From NCBI RefSeq assembly GCF_900109265.1, contig NZ_FNZM01000003.1, positions 431,162-495,161 on the forward strand: a DNA stretch of 64,000 nt. Direction: 5' to 3'. A program made the translations under genes and the position numbers. This document shows positions 26,397-35,266 of this stretch, one piece after another; position 1 is the stretch's first letter; each line of letters opens with the position of its first letter. Under the pieces are notes generated by a model that had not been told where the DNA came from, made no database searches, and saw only the letters and a program-made list of their open reading frames with translations. Origin of the DNA: Paraburkholderia tropica. GTDB taxonomy: Bacteria > Pseudomonadota > Gammaproteobacteria > Burkholderiales > Burkholderiaceae.

Positions 26397-28621
26397 GCTG
26401 CACGCTCCGTGCGGATCGCGAGCGGGTCGTCGCGCAGGGCGAGTTCGGTGAACTGGAGCAGGGCGTGCATGCGGCAGCGAACGAGGGAGTCGGGACCGGC
26501 GGGTGCGTCGGCGGCGGGCTCGATGCCAGGCGGCAGCGCGTCGAGCGCGGCGCGCGCGGCGGCCAGCGCGCGGTCGGCGCGTTCGGGTGTGGGCGTATCG
26601 AACAGATCGGCGAGCGCGGTGAGCCACGCCGTTTGATGATCGGGCCACGCAGGCGGCAGCGTGGGCGCGATCTGCTGCGTGTCGAGCCGCATCAGGATCA
26701 TCGCGCGGCCTGCTTCGAGCACCGCGAACGCCCACGCAATCATGCGCGCGCGATCGACGCACGGATCGGCGGGCGCGCCCGCGATCTGCAGGATGCAGTC
26801 GCGCAGCTTGCGCTCGAAGGCGTAGAGCAGGTCGTCGTCGAGATCGCCGTCGCGCGCATCGCTCGCGACCAGCGCGCACACTTCCGCGAGATAGCGGCGC
26901 GCGATCCATTCGCCCGCGCGCGGCGCGAGCACGGAGAAGGCCACGGCGGCCGCGGCGATGCCGCAGAGCAGCGCGAAACCGGTGTCGAGGTAGGCGCTCG
27001 GGTTATAGACCGCCGGATTGGCAATGCCGACGATAAAGCAGAAGTAGATGTTGAAGCCGAGCCCGAGCACGGCCGTTTTCGGAAACGTGTTCACGTAGCC
27101 GCCGATCATCACGAGGATCGCGACGACCGCCGCGAGCAGCGCGAACGTGCCGAGCGACGGCAGCACGAAGAAGCTGAATGCGAAGCCCGCGAGCCAGCCC
27201 GCAAGGCAGCCCGTGAAGATCTGCCACGCGGCCGTGGGCGGGTCCGGCACGAGCGCGAACAGCGTGCTCGTGATCGCCACCGCGACGATCGCCGTCGATC
27301 CGCCGGTCCAGCCCGAGGCGATCCACACGGCGCCGACCAGCAGCACCGCGACCACCGCGCGCGCACCGGCGACCAGCGCCGCCGTGCGGTTGCCGACCGC
27401 GCGTTGACGCGCGATGCGGGTGATCGCCTGCAATACGGACACGGTCCAGGGCTGGCGGTCGGCCTGGCGCGCATCGAGATAACTGCGGCACAGCAGACGC
27501 AGATCGGCGCTCATGAACAGCAGCGCCGCTCCGGTGCTCTCGACGATCCGGCGTTGCGCGAGCGGCAGGTCGTCGAGCGCGTGAAGCTGCGCGGCGATGC
27601 GCGCGGGCAGCGCCGCTTCGAAGGCGTCGAGTTGCGGCAGCAGCGCGGCAGCGACGTCGTCGGCGATGCCGGGCGGCGTGGCCGTGTCGGGCAGCAGCGC
27701 GAGCGCGGCGTCGGTCAGGGTGGCGATGGCGGCCTGGGCGCGCGGATGCGCATCGGCGGCCGCGTGTGCCTTCACGCGCTGCAACGCGTGGAGCCACATG
27801 ACGGTGTCGAGAAAGCTGCGGTCGAGATCGAGAAAAACGGAATGCAGCAGCCGCATCGACGGATCTTCGAATAGCGCGCCGGTGCGCAGCAATTCCACAT
27901 TGGCCCGCTCGCCGATCAGGCCCAGAAGTGTGCTGGTTTGCGTGTCGGTTTGAGCGCCGGTTTGTGCACGGGCTTGCGTCGGCGCGGCCTCGCGCGCGAG
28001 CGTCGCGCGCAGCGTGCCCAGCAGATGCGTGAAGCTCGCGCGGCCCGCCGCGTAGAGCGCGGGCGCGACCTTGCGCGGCAGCACGACCGTGCTCACCACG
28101 CTCGCGCTCAGCACGCCGATCACGACTTCGCTGATCGTATAGATCACGTTGTCGAACACGCCATACGGATTCGAAAGCGCCGGCATCGCGGTGATCGCGG
28201 TGGCGAAACCGGCGAGCACGAGCCCGTACGACTGGAAGTTGCGGAAGTACGCCGAGCCGAACGCGCACAGCCCGATCCACGCGGCGAGCGCGATAAAGAA
28301 CGGCAGCGGCTGCTGTGCGAACAACGCGATCAGCACGAGGCCCGCGAGACTGCCGGCCACCATGCCGAGTCCGCGATAAAAGCCGCGCGCGATCACGATG
28401 CCGCTTTGCTGATGCATCATCACGATCACGCAGGACAGCATCGCCGTGGCGGGCGAGCGCAGTTCGAGGCGCATGCACAGCCCCATCGCGATCACGACCG
28501 CGAGGCCCACCTTGGCGATGTGCAGCAGGCGCGGCGCGTCGTCCTGCCAATAGGCGGGCCATTCGTCGCGCAGGCGGTCGCGCAGGCGCGTGGGTGTGGC
28601 GCCGGCGGGCGTCACGTTCAT
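26393..28621 (-). CDS. FUSC-family inner-membrane efflux pump (AaeB-like)
   Basis: 742 residues with two membrane domains of about five or six helices each, separated by a cytoplasmic segment (about 200-420), and a C-terminal soluble domain. FYRGLGMVAGSLAGL and FRNFQSYGLVLAGFATAI are typical FUSC motifs. AaeB-type pumps export aromatic carboxylic acids such as p-hydroxybenzoate; the substrate here is inferred from that group. It is the first gene of the pump-NodT-DUF1656-HlyD operon, with a LysR gene just upstream in the same direction. Confidence 0.9.
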   Translation of the reverse strand: MNVTPAGATPTRLRDRLRDEWPAYWQDDAPRLLHIAKVGLAVVIAMGLCMRLELRSPATAMLSCVIVMMHQQSGIVIARGFYRGLGMVAGSLAGLVLIALFAQQPLPFFIALAAWIGLCAFGSAYFRNFQSYGLVLAGFATAITAMPALSNPYGVFDNVIYTISEVVIGVLSASVVSTVVLPRKVAPALYAAGRASFTHLLGTLRATLAREAAPTQARAQTGAQTDTQTSTLLGLIGERANVELLRTGALFEDPSMRLLHSVFLDLDRSFLDTVMWLHALQRVKAHAAADAHPRAQAAIATLTDAALALLPDTATPPGIADDVAAALLPQLDAFEAALPARIAAQLHALDDLPLAQRRIVESTGAALLFMSADLRLLCRSYLDARQADRQPWTVSVLQAITRIARQRAVGNRTAALVAGARAVVAVLLVGAVWIASGWTGGSTAIVAVAITSTLFALVPDPPTAAWQIFTGCLAGWLAGFAFSFFVLPSLGTFALLAAVVAILVMIGGYVNTFPKTAVLGLGFNIYFCFIVGIANPAVYNPSAYLDTGFALLCGIAAAAVAFSVLAPRAGEWIARRYLAEVCALVASDARDGDLDDDLLYAFERKLRDCILQIAGAPADPCVDRARMIAWAFAVLEAGRAMILMRLDTQQIAPTLPPAWPDHQTAWLTALADLFDTPTPERADRALAAARAALDALPPGIEPAADAPAGPDSLVRCRMHALLQFTELALRDDPLAIRTERAA

Positions 28622-28833
28622 GGAGGTCCCTGGTCGGTGTGGATCGCGAGCGGTGTGCGCACGAGCCGTTGCTGATGCGCTGCCAGGCTCGATCGCCTTG
28701 AGCGTTTCGAGCGTTTCAGGCGCGCGACACAGGATTGCACAGAGAAAAAACGCGTGCGCTTAAGCGCAGTTGTATCGGCGCCACGCGTTGTTCGATGCGT
28801 GAGCGGACATGCAGGGACGAGGGCGGTGCAGCG

Positions 28834-29742
28834 TCAGCGAGACGCGGTTTTGCGGGTCGACGGAAACACATGCGCGCTCAGGAAATCGACCAGCGCGCGC
28901 ACCTTCGGTGACGGATGTTTGCTGGCGGGCCACAGCACGTGCACGACGCCAGGCCGTTCCAGATGCGACGAGAGCACCGCGCGCAGGCGCCCGTCCGCGA
29001 GCGGTTCCCTGATCGAGAAGTCGGGCAGGTAGGCAATGCCGCGCCCTTCGAGCGCGAAGCACACGCGCGTTTCGATGTTATTGCAGATCATCGAAACCGG
29101 CAGCGCGAGTTCCGGCTCGCCTTTGGCGCGACGCAGCACCCAGGTTTCGAGCCGTCCCGTGCTCGGATAGCGGTAGTGCAGGCAGGTGTGATCGAGCAGA
29201 TCGGCGGGTGTTTTCGGCGTGCCGCGCCGTTCGAAATACGCGGGCGAACCCACCACGCGCCAGCGAAACGTGCCGAGCTTGCGCGCGACGAGCCGCGAAT
29301 CGCCGGGCTCGCCGATCCGCACCACGGCGTCGAAACCTTCGTCGATCACATCGACGACGCGGTCGGTGAAATCGAGGTCGAGTTCGATCTGCGGATACGC
29401 CTGCATGAAGTCGCTGAGCACCGGCAGCATCAGCGCGCTGACGAGCGGCAGGCTCACGCGCAAGCGGCCGCGCGGCGCGGCGCTCGCCTGCGAAATCTCC
29501 AGCTGCGCCGCTTCGATTTCGGCCAGAATGCGGCGGCTGCTTTCGAGAAAACGCGCGCCTTCCGATGTCAGCGTGATGCTGCGCGTGCTGCGATGAAAGA
29601 GCCGCGCGCCGAGCTTGTCTTCGAGCCGCGCGATGCTCTTGCCGACCGCCGACGCCGAGACGCCCAGCACGCGTCCGGCCGCCACGAAACTGCGGGTTTC
29701 GGCGACCTGCACGAACACCATGAAGCCGTTGAGGCTTTCCAC
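28834..29742 (-). CDS. LysR family transcriptional regulator
   Basis: 302 residues. N-terminal winged helix: FVQVAETRSFVAAGRVLGVS, ASAVGKSIARLEDKLGARLF. The effector domain (about 90-295) has RLRVSLPLVSALMLPVLSDF and IGEPGDSRLVARKLG, typical of the CrgA/AaeR-like cluster. It sits 212 bases upstream of the efflux operon in the same orientation rather than divergently, so it could be the operon's regulator by either cotranscription or a separate promoter. Confidence 0.9.
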   Translation of the reverse strand: MESLNGFMVFVQVAETRSFVAAGRVLGVSASAVGKSIARLEDKLGARLFHRSTRSITLTSEGARFLESSRRILAEIEAAQLEISQASAAPRGRLRVSLPLVSALMLPVLSDFMQAYPQIELDLDFTDRVVDVIDEGFDAVVRIGEPGDSRLVARKLGTFRWRVVGSPAYFERRGTPKTPADLLDHTCLHYRYPSTGRLETWVLRRAKGEPELALPVSMICNNIETRVCFALEGRGIAYLPDFSIREPLADGRLRAVLSSHLERPGVVHVLWPASKHPSPKVRALVDFLSAHVFPSTRKTASR

Positions 29743-29856
29743 TCGATCTCTCCATTGCGGACATCCACGTCCGCATAACGCGGAACTCTACCCCACTTTT
29801 TCTTCAATCGTCGGATCACTATCGTGAAGGTATGTTCTTTCGACGAGGTCGAACCG

Positions 29857-31086
29857 ATGACGATTTCCGCTTTTGCTCCGCGCCTGGACGACGCTTTCGC
29901 GTCGCTGTCCGCGCGTGTTCACGAGGTAGTCCGGCGCGCGCTGGACGAGCGGCGGCTGGTGGGCGCGGTCGTGCTTGTCGCGCAGGGCGGCGAGCTGATT
30001 CACCGCGAGGCCGCCGGGCTGGCCGATCGCGAAAGCGCGCGGCCGATGCGCGTGGATACGCTGTTCCGGCTGGCGTCGGTCAGCAAGCCGATCGTGTCGA
30101 CGGCGGCGATGGTGCTGGCCGCGCAAGGGCGGCTCGACCTCGACGCGGGCATCGAACGCTGGCTGCCGGCTTTCCGTCCGCGTCTGGCCGATGGGCGCGC
30201 GGCGCGCATCACGGCGCGGCAACTGCTCAGTCATACGGCGGGGCTCGGCTACCGTTTTCTCGAAGCCGATGACGATGGCCCGTACGCACGCGCGGGCGTG
30301 TCGGACGGCATGGACGATTCCGGCATCGATCTAGCGGAAAACCTGCGGCGTATCGCGAGCGTGCCCTTGCTCTACGAGCCGGGGACGGCGTGGGCTTACT
30401 CGCTCGCGATCGACGTGCTGGGCGCGCTGATCGAGCGCGTGCAGGACGCGCCGCTCGCCGTGGCGGTGCGCGATCTCGTGACCGGTCCGCTTGGCATGAC
30501 GGAAACGGGCTTCCATGTGCACGATGCCGCGCGACTCGCGACGCCCTATACACACGACGCAAACGACTCAAACGACGCGAACATGGCCGGCGACGATGCC
30601 GGTCCGCGATTGCTGCGCGAAGGCGATCTCGTCGCGCCGTTTGAAGGCACGGTCGGCATCCGCTTCAGTCCGGCGCGCGTGTTCGATCGCGCGGCGTTCC
30701 CCTCGGGCGGCGCGGGCATGGCGGGCAACGCCGAGGATGTGCTGCGTCTGCTCGAAAACCTGCGCGAAGGCGGCGGCGCGCTGCTGCCCGCCGAATCGGT
30801 GGCGCAGATGGGCCGCGATCAGACCGGCGGCCGCGAACCGCCGGACGCGCCGGGCTACGGCTTCGGCCTCGGCTTCTCCGTGCTGCGCGACCGCGTGCGC
30901 GCCGCGTCGCCCGAATCGAACGGCACCTGGCGCTGGGGCGGCGCGTACGGCCATTCGTGGTTCGTGGATCCGGCGCGTCAACTGAGCGTCGTCGCGCTCA
31001 CGAATACGCTTTACGAGGGCATGTCGGGCCGCTTCGTGACCGAATTGCGCGACGCCGTCTACGGCGTCGGGGAGGTAGCGCGATGA
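29857..31086 (+). CDS. Serine beta-lactamase-like (class C/EstB-type) hydrolase
   Basis: 409 residues. Catalytic SVSK (Ser74-Lys77) is in an RLASVSKPIV context, a YSL variant of the Tyr-x-Asn motif follows EPGTAWA, and a W-G-G-A-Y-G-H segment near the end occupies the KTG-like position. This matches the beta-lactamase/transpeptidase-like family that includes EstB-type esterases. No signal peptide is visible, so it is probably cytoplasmic, making resistance to beta-lactams unlikely. The chosen ATG follows GAGG; a GTG 33 bases upstream is possible. A low-complexity HDANDSNDANMAGDD insert is present. It overlaps the MFS gene by four bases. Confidence 0.85.
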   Translation: MTISAFAPRLDDAFASLSARVHEVVRRALDERRLVGAVVLVAQGGELIHREAAGLADRESARPMRVDTLFRLASVSKPIVSTAAMVLAAQGRLDLDAGIERWLPAFRPRLADGRAARITARQLLSHTAGLGYRFLEADDDGPYARAGVSDGMDDSGIDLAENLRRIASVPLLYEPGTAWAYSLAIDVLGALIERVQDAPLAVAVRDLVTGPLGMTETGFHVHDAARLATPYTHDANDSNDANMAGDDAGPRLLREGDLVAPFEGTVGIRFSPARVFDRAAFPSGGAGMAGNAEDVLRLLENLREGGGALLPAESVAQMGRDQTGGREPPDAPGYGFGLGFSVLRDRVRAASPESNGTWRWGGAYGHSWFVDPARQLSVVALTNTLYEGMSGRFVTELRDAVYGVGEVAR

Positions 31087-32333
31087 CGCCCGCCATCGAC
31101 GCGCGCCTGCCGCTCGCGAAGCTGTTGCCGCTTTCGCTCGCGGCGTTCGTCACGATCCTGACCGAAGCGCTGCCTGCCGGTTTGCTCGCGCAGATGGCGC
31201 AGGGGCTGGGCGTTTCGCCGTCCGCTGTCGGTCAGACCGTGACGGCGTACGCGGCGGGATCGCTGCTGGCGGCGATTCCGCTCGTCGCCTTGACGCAGCG
31301 TTTGCGACGCCGTCCGCTGCTGCTGACGGCGATTGCGGGCTTCGTCGTCACGAATGCGTTTACGGCGCTTTCGCACAGTTACGCGCTGACGCTGGTCGCG
31401 CGTTTTATCGCCGGTGTTTCTGCCGGGTTGATCTGGGCGCTGCTGGCGGGCTACGCCGCACGCATGGTGCCCGAGCATCGCAAGGGCGCGGCGATTGCCG
31501 TGGCGATGGCGGGGACGCCACTCGCGCTTTCGCTGGGCGTGCCCGCGGGGACGTTGCTCGGCACGTGGACCGGCTGGCGCGCGGCCTTTTGTGTGATGAG
31601 CGTGCTCGCCGTCGCGCTGCTCGTGTGGGTGCGGGCGATCGTGCCGGATTTTGCGGGGCAAACGCAGGGGAAAACGCAGGAGAAAACGCAGGAGAAAACG
31701 CAAACCCAGCGTCCCGCATCGCGCAGCGCGCTCAGCCTGCCGGGCGTGCGTGCCGTGTTGCTGGTCGTGCTGACCTTCGTGCTCGCGCACAATCTGCTTT
31801 ACACGTATATCGCGTCATTTCTTGCAACGGCGGATATGAGCGATTCAATCGATCGTGTATTGCTGACGTTCGGTATCGCTTCGTTGTTCGGCATCCTGAT
31901 CGTCGGCGTAGGGATCGATCGTCATTTACGCACGCTGACGCTCGCGAGCACGCTGCTGTTCGCCGTCGCTACGCTGATGCTCGCGCGCGCGGGCCACGCG
32001 CAAACCCTCGTTTATGCGAGCGTGGCCGCGTGGGGGCTCGCATTCGGCGGCGCGGCGACGCTGTTTCAAACGGCGCTCGCCCATGCAGCGGGCGAGGCCA
32101 CCGACGCCGCGCAAGCCGTGCTCGTCACGGTCTGGAACGCGGCGATCGCGGGTGGCGGCATGATTGGCGGCGTGTTGCTCGACCGCTTCAGTATCGCCGC
32201 ATTTTTTCCGGTGCTGCTGGGCCTGCTCTGCGTCACGTTCGTGACGGTGTGGCTCGCGAAAAGCACGGGCTTTCCAGCGCGGCACCCGCAAAACCCGACC
32301 GAACCCGCGCATGCGGAGCGCTCCAGCCAGTAG
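31083..32333 (+). CDS. MFS transporter (drug:H+ antiporter type)
   Basis: 416 residues with 12 predicted helices. TEALPAGLLAQMAQGLGVS and GSLLAAIPLVALTQRLRRRPLL fit the arabinose-efflux/DHA1 group. The central cytoplasmic loop contains a repeated KTQE unit (TQGKTQEKTQEKTQTQ) encoded by 12-bp direct repeats near 31668-31705, likely a slippage product. The start overlaps the upstream hydrolase stop (ATGA), so the two are co-expressed, perhaps for tolerance of an esterified or lactam-like compound. Confidence 0.88.
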   Translation: MTPAIDARLPLAKLLPLSLAAFVTILTEALPAGLLAQMAQGLGVSPSAVGQTVTAYAAGSLLAAIPLVALTQRLRRRPLLLTAIAGFVVTNAFTALSHSYALTLVARFIAGVSAGLIWALLAGYAARMVPEHRKGAAIAVAMAGTPLALSLGVPAGTLLGTWTGWRAAFCVMSVLAVALLVWVRAIVPDFAGQTQGKTQEKTQEKTQTQRPASRSALSLPGVRAVLLVVLTFVLAHNLLYTYIASFLATADMSDSIDRVLLTFGIASLFGILIVGVGIDRHLRTLTLASTLLFAVATLMLARAGHAQTLVYASVAAWGLAFGGAATLFQTALAHAAGEATDAAQAVLVTVWNAAIAGGGMIGGVLLDRFSIAAFFPVLLGLLCVTFVTVWLAKSTGFPARHPQNPTEPAHAERSSQ

Positions 32334-32348
32334 CCCGTGTTCGCGCAG

Positions 32349-32423
32349 TCAATGCCAGAACAGCGCGATCAGAATGATGATGGGAATCGGCACACCGAAC
32401 AGATAAAGAAGAATCGAGCGCAT
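32349..32423 (-). CDS. 24-residue hydrophobic membrane peptide
   Basis: A very small gene: 24 residues, MRSILLYLFGVPIPIIILIA and then LFWH, a single membrane helix. An optimal AGGAG lies seven bases before the ATG at 32421-32423. It follows the membrane protein at 32491 by 67 bases in the same direction. The good ribosome site and clean hydrophobic sequence support it as a real microprotein; function unknown. Confidence 0.7.
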   Translation of the reverse strand: MRSILLYLFGVPIPIIILIALFWH

Positions 32424-32490
32424 GTCAGTCTCCTGGCGTTTGGAAGAGAAAAGATCGTTGCGATGCCTTCAAACAGGCGTCAAGCACGCA

Positions 32491-33465
32491 TCACCATTCG
32501 CGCATGCGTGCGCCCACCGTCGCCATCAGACTGGCAACGAACGCGCCCAGCAGCAGCGAAACGAACAGCCACAACGTGACGTGGATGGTGGCCTTGCGCG
32601 CCGTGTCGGCGGCTGCGCGCGCGGCGTTGTCGATCTGGTTCGTCTTGTCCTGCAAGCGCGTCCAGGTCGTCGTGACGCGAGCGCGGGCATCGGCGGGCGA
32701 GAGGCCGGTGCGTTGCGCGACGATGCGCGTGACGTAGTCGCTGTCCTCGGCGGAGAGCGCGCCGTTCGCGGGCAGGCTGTTGAGGAAGATGCGCGCGATT
32801 TCCTGCTTTTGTTCGACGGTCGTGAGGGCCGTGTCCGCATTTTGCGCGGCGGGTGCCGGCGCATCCGCGACGGGGCGCAGCATGCCGTCGATCAGATAAC
32901 CCATCGGCCAGCTTCGATACGCGGCGAGCGCATTGCCGCGATCGAGCGTGGACAAACCGCTCGCGAGCGGCGCGCTGCCCGACGCGCTTTCATGCGCGGC
33001 CAGCGCGCTCGCGCCTTCGCGAGCGATGCCCGAGAGCGCGGAGGTGAGCACGAAGGCGGTCAGCAAAGTGGCGAGCGCCCACGCCAGAAAACCGTGTGCG
33101 GTGTCGCGGAAGTGCGTCTCGTCGGTGCCGATGCCCGGCCAGTGGCGCCGCAGGCGACCCGCGAGATAGCCGCCCAGACCCGCCGACATGATTTGCGTCA
33201 CGCAGATCCAGACGATGGCGGCGAAGCCAAACGCTTTCGCATGCGCGCCGCTACCCGGCCACGGCGAAAGCGACGACAGCCCAAGCCCGGTTCCGAGCGT
33301 GAGCAGGATGAGCGCGAACGCGGCCATCGCGACGGCGCCCGCGATCACAGCGGACCATGAGACGGCGGAGCGTGATCTGCCGTTGCGTTCATAGGGTGCT
33401 TGCAGGGCGCGCTCCGCGGCGTATTGTGCGTCTTCTCGCGCATCCAGTCGGCGTGTCTCGTCCAT
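32491..33465 (-). CDS. Conserved membrane protein, unknown function
   Basis: 324 residues. Two N-terminal helices (about 36-60 and 78-102), one around 126-146 and one near the C-terminus (about 297-318) flank a hydrophilic segment (160-290) containing a heptad-like stretch (TTTWTRLQDKTNQIDNAARAAADTARKA). GGYLAGRLRRHW occurs in a family of unannotated proteobacterial membrane proteins; I do not recognise a functional family. The 24-residue peptide gene lies downstream. Confidence 0.75.
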   Translation of the reverse strand: MDETRRLDAREDAQYAAERALQAPYERNGRSRSAVSWSAVIAGAVAMAAFALILLTLGTGLGLSSLSPWPGSGAHAKAFGFAAIVWICVTQIMSAGLGGYLAGRLRRHWPGIGTDETHFRDTAHGFLAWALATLLTAFVLTSALSGIAREGASALAAHESASGSAPLASGLSTLDRGNALAAYRSWPMGYLIDGMLRPVADAPAPAAQNADTALTTVEQKQEIARIFLNSLPANGALSAEDSDYVTRIVAQRTGLSPADARARVTTTWTRLQDKTNQIDNAARAAADTARKATIHVTLWLFVSLLLGAFVASLMATVGARMREW

Positions 33466-33593
33466 GATGCCTCCGCTGTCCGGTTGGAGCGCGGCGCCGG
33501 ACTCTATGCCCGACGCCGCGCGTGTCGTGTGTCTGGCACCGAACAGCAGAAAGCGTGCCGCGACCGCCGTTATGCGAGCAAGACCGCCTGGAC

Positions 33594-33965
33594 TTACTGG
33601 CCGAAGTAAACCGGCTTGAGGCCGGTCGTGCCGGTGTGCGCCGGCTGGACGGTCGCGCCGGACGACTGCTCCGGCAAGCGGTTGGGACCCCAGGCCGACG
33701 AGCCGGGCGCGACGCCGCCGTAGCCGCCCGTCGAGGCGGCGCTGACCTGCTGCGCGCCGATACGCGCTTCGGCCGCCTGCACCTGACGCGGATACGACGC
33801 CTGGTCGCCGACCGACTGGTCGTAGCCGGCCTGACGCATCTGCAATTGATCCTGCTGCACCTGCGCGCGCGTGAGCGAATCAGACGACGGCGCGGTTTGC
33901 GCGAGCGCGACGATCGGCGTGGCGAAGAGTGCGGCGACAACGGCTGTGCGTTGGATGGCATTCAT
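33594..33965 (-). CDS. DUF4148 domain-containing secreted protein
   Basis: 123 residues with a Sec signal peptide (NAIQRTAVVAALFATPIVALA-Q) and the DUF4148 core SLTRAQVQQDQLQMRQAGYD...YPRQVQAAEARI. The family is abundant in Burkholderiaceae as small periplasmic proteins of unknown function. The ATG (33963-33965) follows AGGAG. Stand-alone gene. Confidence 0.9.
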   Translation of the reverse strand: MNAIQRTAVVAALFATPIVALAQTAPSSDSLTRAQVQQDQLQMRQAGYDQSVGDQASYPRQVQAAEARIGAQQVSAASTGGYGGVAPGSSAWGPNRLPEQSSGATVQPAHTGTTGLKPVYFGQ

Positions 33966-34326
33966 CCTGATTCTCCTGAAGAGTTGGGAACGCATGCTTC
34001 GGGAAGCAGGTGGTGTGCCGCGTTTTCGGTGAAGCCTTAAAAAACGGTGTTCCGCTACACGCTTTCGATTGCTCGACGAAATCGGCGTATCAGTGTTCGC
34101 CATCCGAGGTTCGTCGCCGATCACGGGCGCTGCCGCGTGGTGCGTCTGCGGTCTGACGTGGGATGGCCGCGCCGGGCCCACAGAAGCAGAAGCTATTCCA
34201 AACGAAGTGTGCAGCGCAGGGCGAAGCCGATGAACACTTCGCATGCCGCCGCCTCACTTCGCCTGTCGTTGCGACGAGTGGTGCGTGTGCCGCTAAGGTC
34301 GGCACAGTGCATCCCGAGATTGGTTC
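33966..34326. other. Intergenic region containing the effector promoter
   Basis: 361 bases between divergent genes. Besides the PIP/hrpII promoter at 34238-34299, nothing convincing is seen in the left 250 bases. Confidence 0.6.
34238..34299 (+). promoter_or_regulatory. Perfect PIP/hrpII box with -10 element
   Basis: TTCGC (34238-34242), exactly 15 bases, TTCGC (34258-34262), then 31 bases and TAAGGT (34294-34299, fitting YANNNT), 28 bases before the ATG. This is the full architecture of an HrpX/HrpB-activated type III regulon promoter as known from Xanthomonas, Ralstonia and Burkholderia. Confidence 0.88.
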
Positions 34327-35163
34327 ATGAAAGTCGACAAACTTTCCCACGCTTCGCAGTCCGGCATCCAGCAAACCGGCAACGACACCCACACGCCGCG
34401 CCCAGATCACACCAGCGCATCGACGTCGCAGATGCCCTCGCAGTTGTCGGCGCTGTCGTCGCGCAGTCGTTCGGGTTCCGTTGACAGCAATGCGTCCGGC
34501 AACGAGGCGGGGCCGTCGCGTTTTCGCGCGAGTCAGGGCAGCCAGGGAGCGCAGAACGCGTCCGCTGGCCGCAACCCGAATCTGATACACAACGACACGA
34601 ACGACACGCAGTTTTTCCCGCTCGTCAACGAGCTCAAGAATTACGACGACAAGTATGTGTACGTCACGCATGGCACGCCGGCCTCGAACCTCGCCGGCAT
34701 CAAGGCGAACGGTCTCGACCCGAGCCATGGCGGCGGACGGCTCGGCGCGGCGTCCTATGAACCCATGCCCAGTTCGGATTCGATCGGCAAGCTGAAGTAC
34801 GCACACGATCCGAACATCGCGCTCAAGTATTCGAACGAGCCCGCGAACAACCGTCGGGTCGGCGTGCAACTCGAAGCGCGCGTGAAGCGTGAGGCGTTCC
34901 TCGGCCGCTTCGATGGCGATCCCGGCTCGACCTACTGGCGCGCGGAAAGCGGCGGCGAGAACGCGCCCGCGAGAATCAACGACGAGCCCTACAAACAGTC
35001 GATGGAACCGGCGATGCCGCAGGCCGCCAACACCACGCGGATCTGGTCGTCCGAAACCAATCAGCACATTCCGCCCAAGGATGTGCGCGTGGTGGGCGTT
35101 TCGGTGCCGGCGCATCAGAGCTTCGATACGTCCGGGTTGCACACCGAATACGGCGACGAGTAG
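34327..35163 (+). CDS. Candidate type III secreted effector with ADP-ribosyltransferase-like motif
   Basis: 278 residues. Residues 1-85 are disordered and Ser-rich (12 Ser in the first 50), with few hydrophobic residues, as in type III secretion signals. Residues 105-275 look folded: KYVYVTHGTPASNLAGIKANGL (about 109-130) resembles the His-Gly-Thr strand and following helix of H-Y-E class ADP-ribosyltransferases and RES/DarT-like folds; Tyr144 and Glu243 (in SSETNQHIPPKDVRVVGV, a typical closing strand with I-P-x-x-D-V) are possible partners. No Cys is present. A perfect Hrp box precedes the gene. I cannot name a family; effector status is inferred from promoter plus composition, and the enzymatic fold is a hypothesis. 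Confidence 0.65.
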   Translation: MKVDKLSHASQSGIQQTGNDTHTPRPDHTSASTSQMPSQLSALSSRSRSGSVDSNASGNEAGPSRFRASQGSQGAQNASAGRNPNLIHNDTNDTQFFPLVNELKNYDDKYVYVTHGTPASNLAGIKANGLDPSHGGGRLGAASYEPMPSSDSIGKLKYAHDPNIALKYSNEPANNRRVGVQLEARVKREAFLGRFDGDPGSTYWRAESGGENAPARINDEPYKQSMEPAMPQAANTTRIWSSETNQHIPPKDVRVVGVSVPAHQSFDTSGLHTEYGDE

Positions 35164-35230
35164 GCAACGAACAGGCGTACGTGACGGATCGGGACTCAAC
35201 CGGTCCTGACAATCCCCCCAAAAAAACTAC

Positions 35231-35248
35231 TAGACGACCGGTCGACTA
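35231..35248. promoter_or_regulatory. TetR operator copy 1
   Basis: TAGACGACCGGTCGACTA, a near-perfect 18-bp palindrome (one mismatched pair, positions 4 and 15) centred on GACCGGTC, 18 bases before the TetR start. The same site precedes the downstream reductase operon. Confidence 0.8.
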
Positions 35249-35266
35249 CGTGTCATAGTGCGACCC

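Noticed and set aside
29857..31086. A beta-lactam resistance gene
   Set aside because: The protein has an SxxK serine hydrolase fold but no signal peptide and a YSL instead of Y-x-N motif, so an esterase-like cytoplasmic role is more likely.
31668..31705. Slippage-prone 12-bp repeats as phase-variable frameshift in the MFS gene
   Set aside because: The unit length is a multiple of three, so copy changes keep the reading frame and only alter a cytoplasmic loop.
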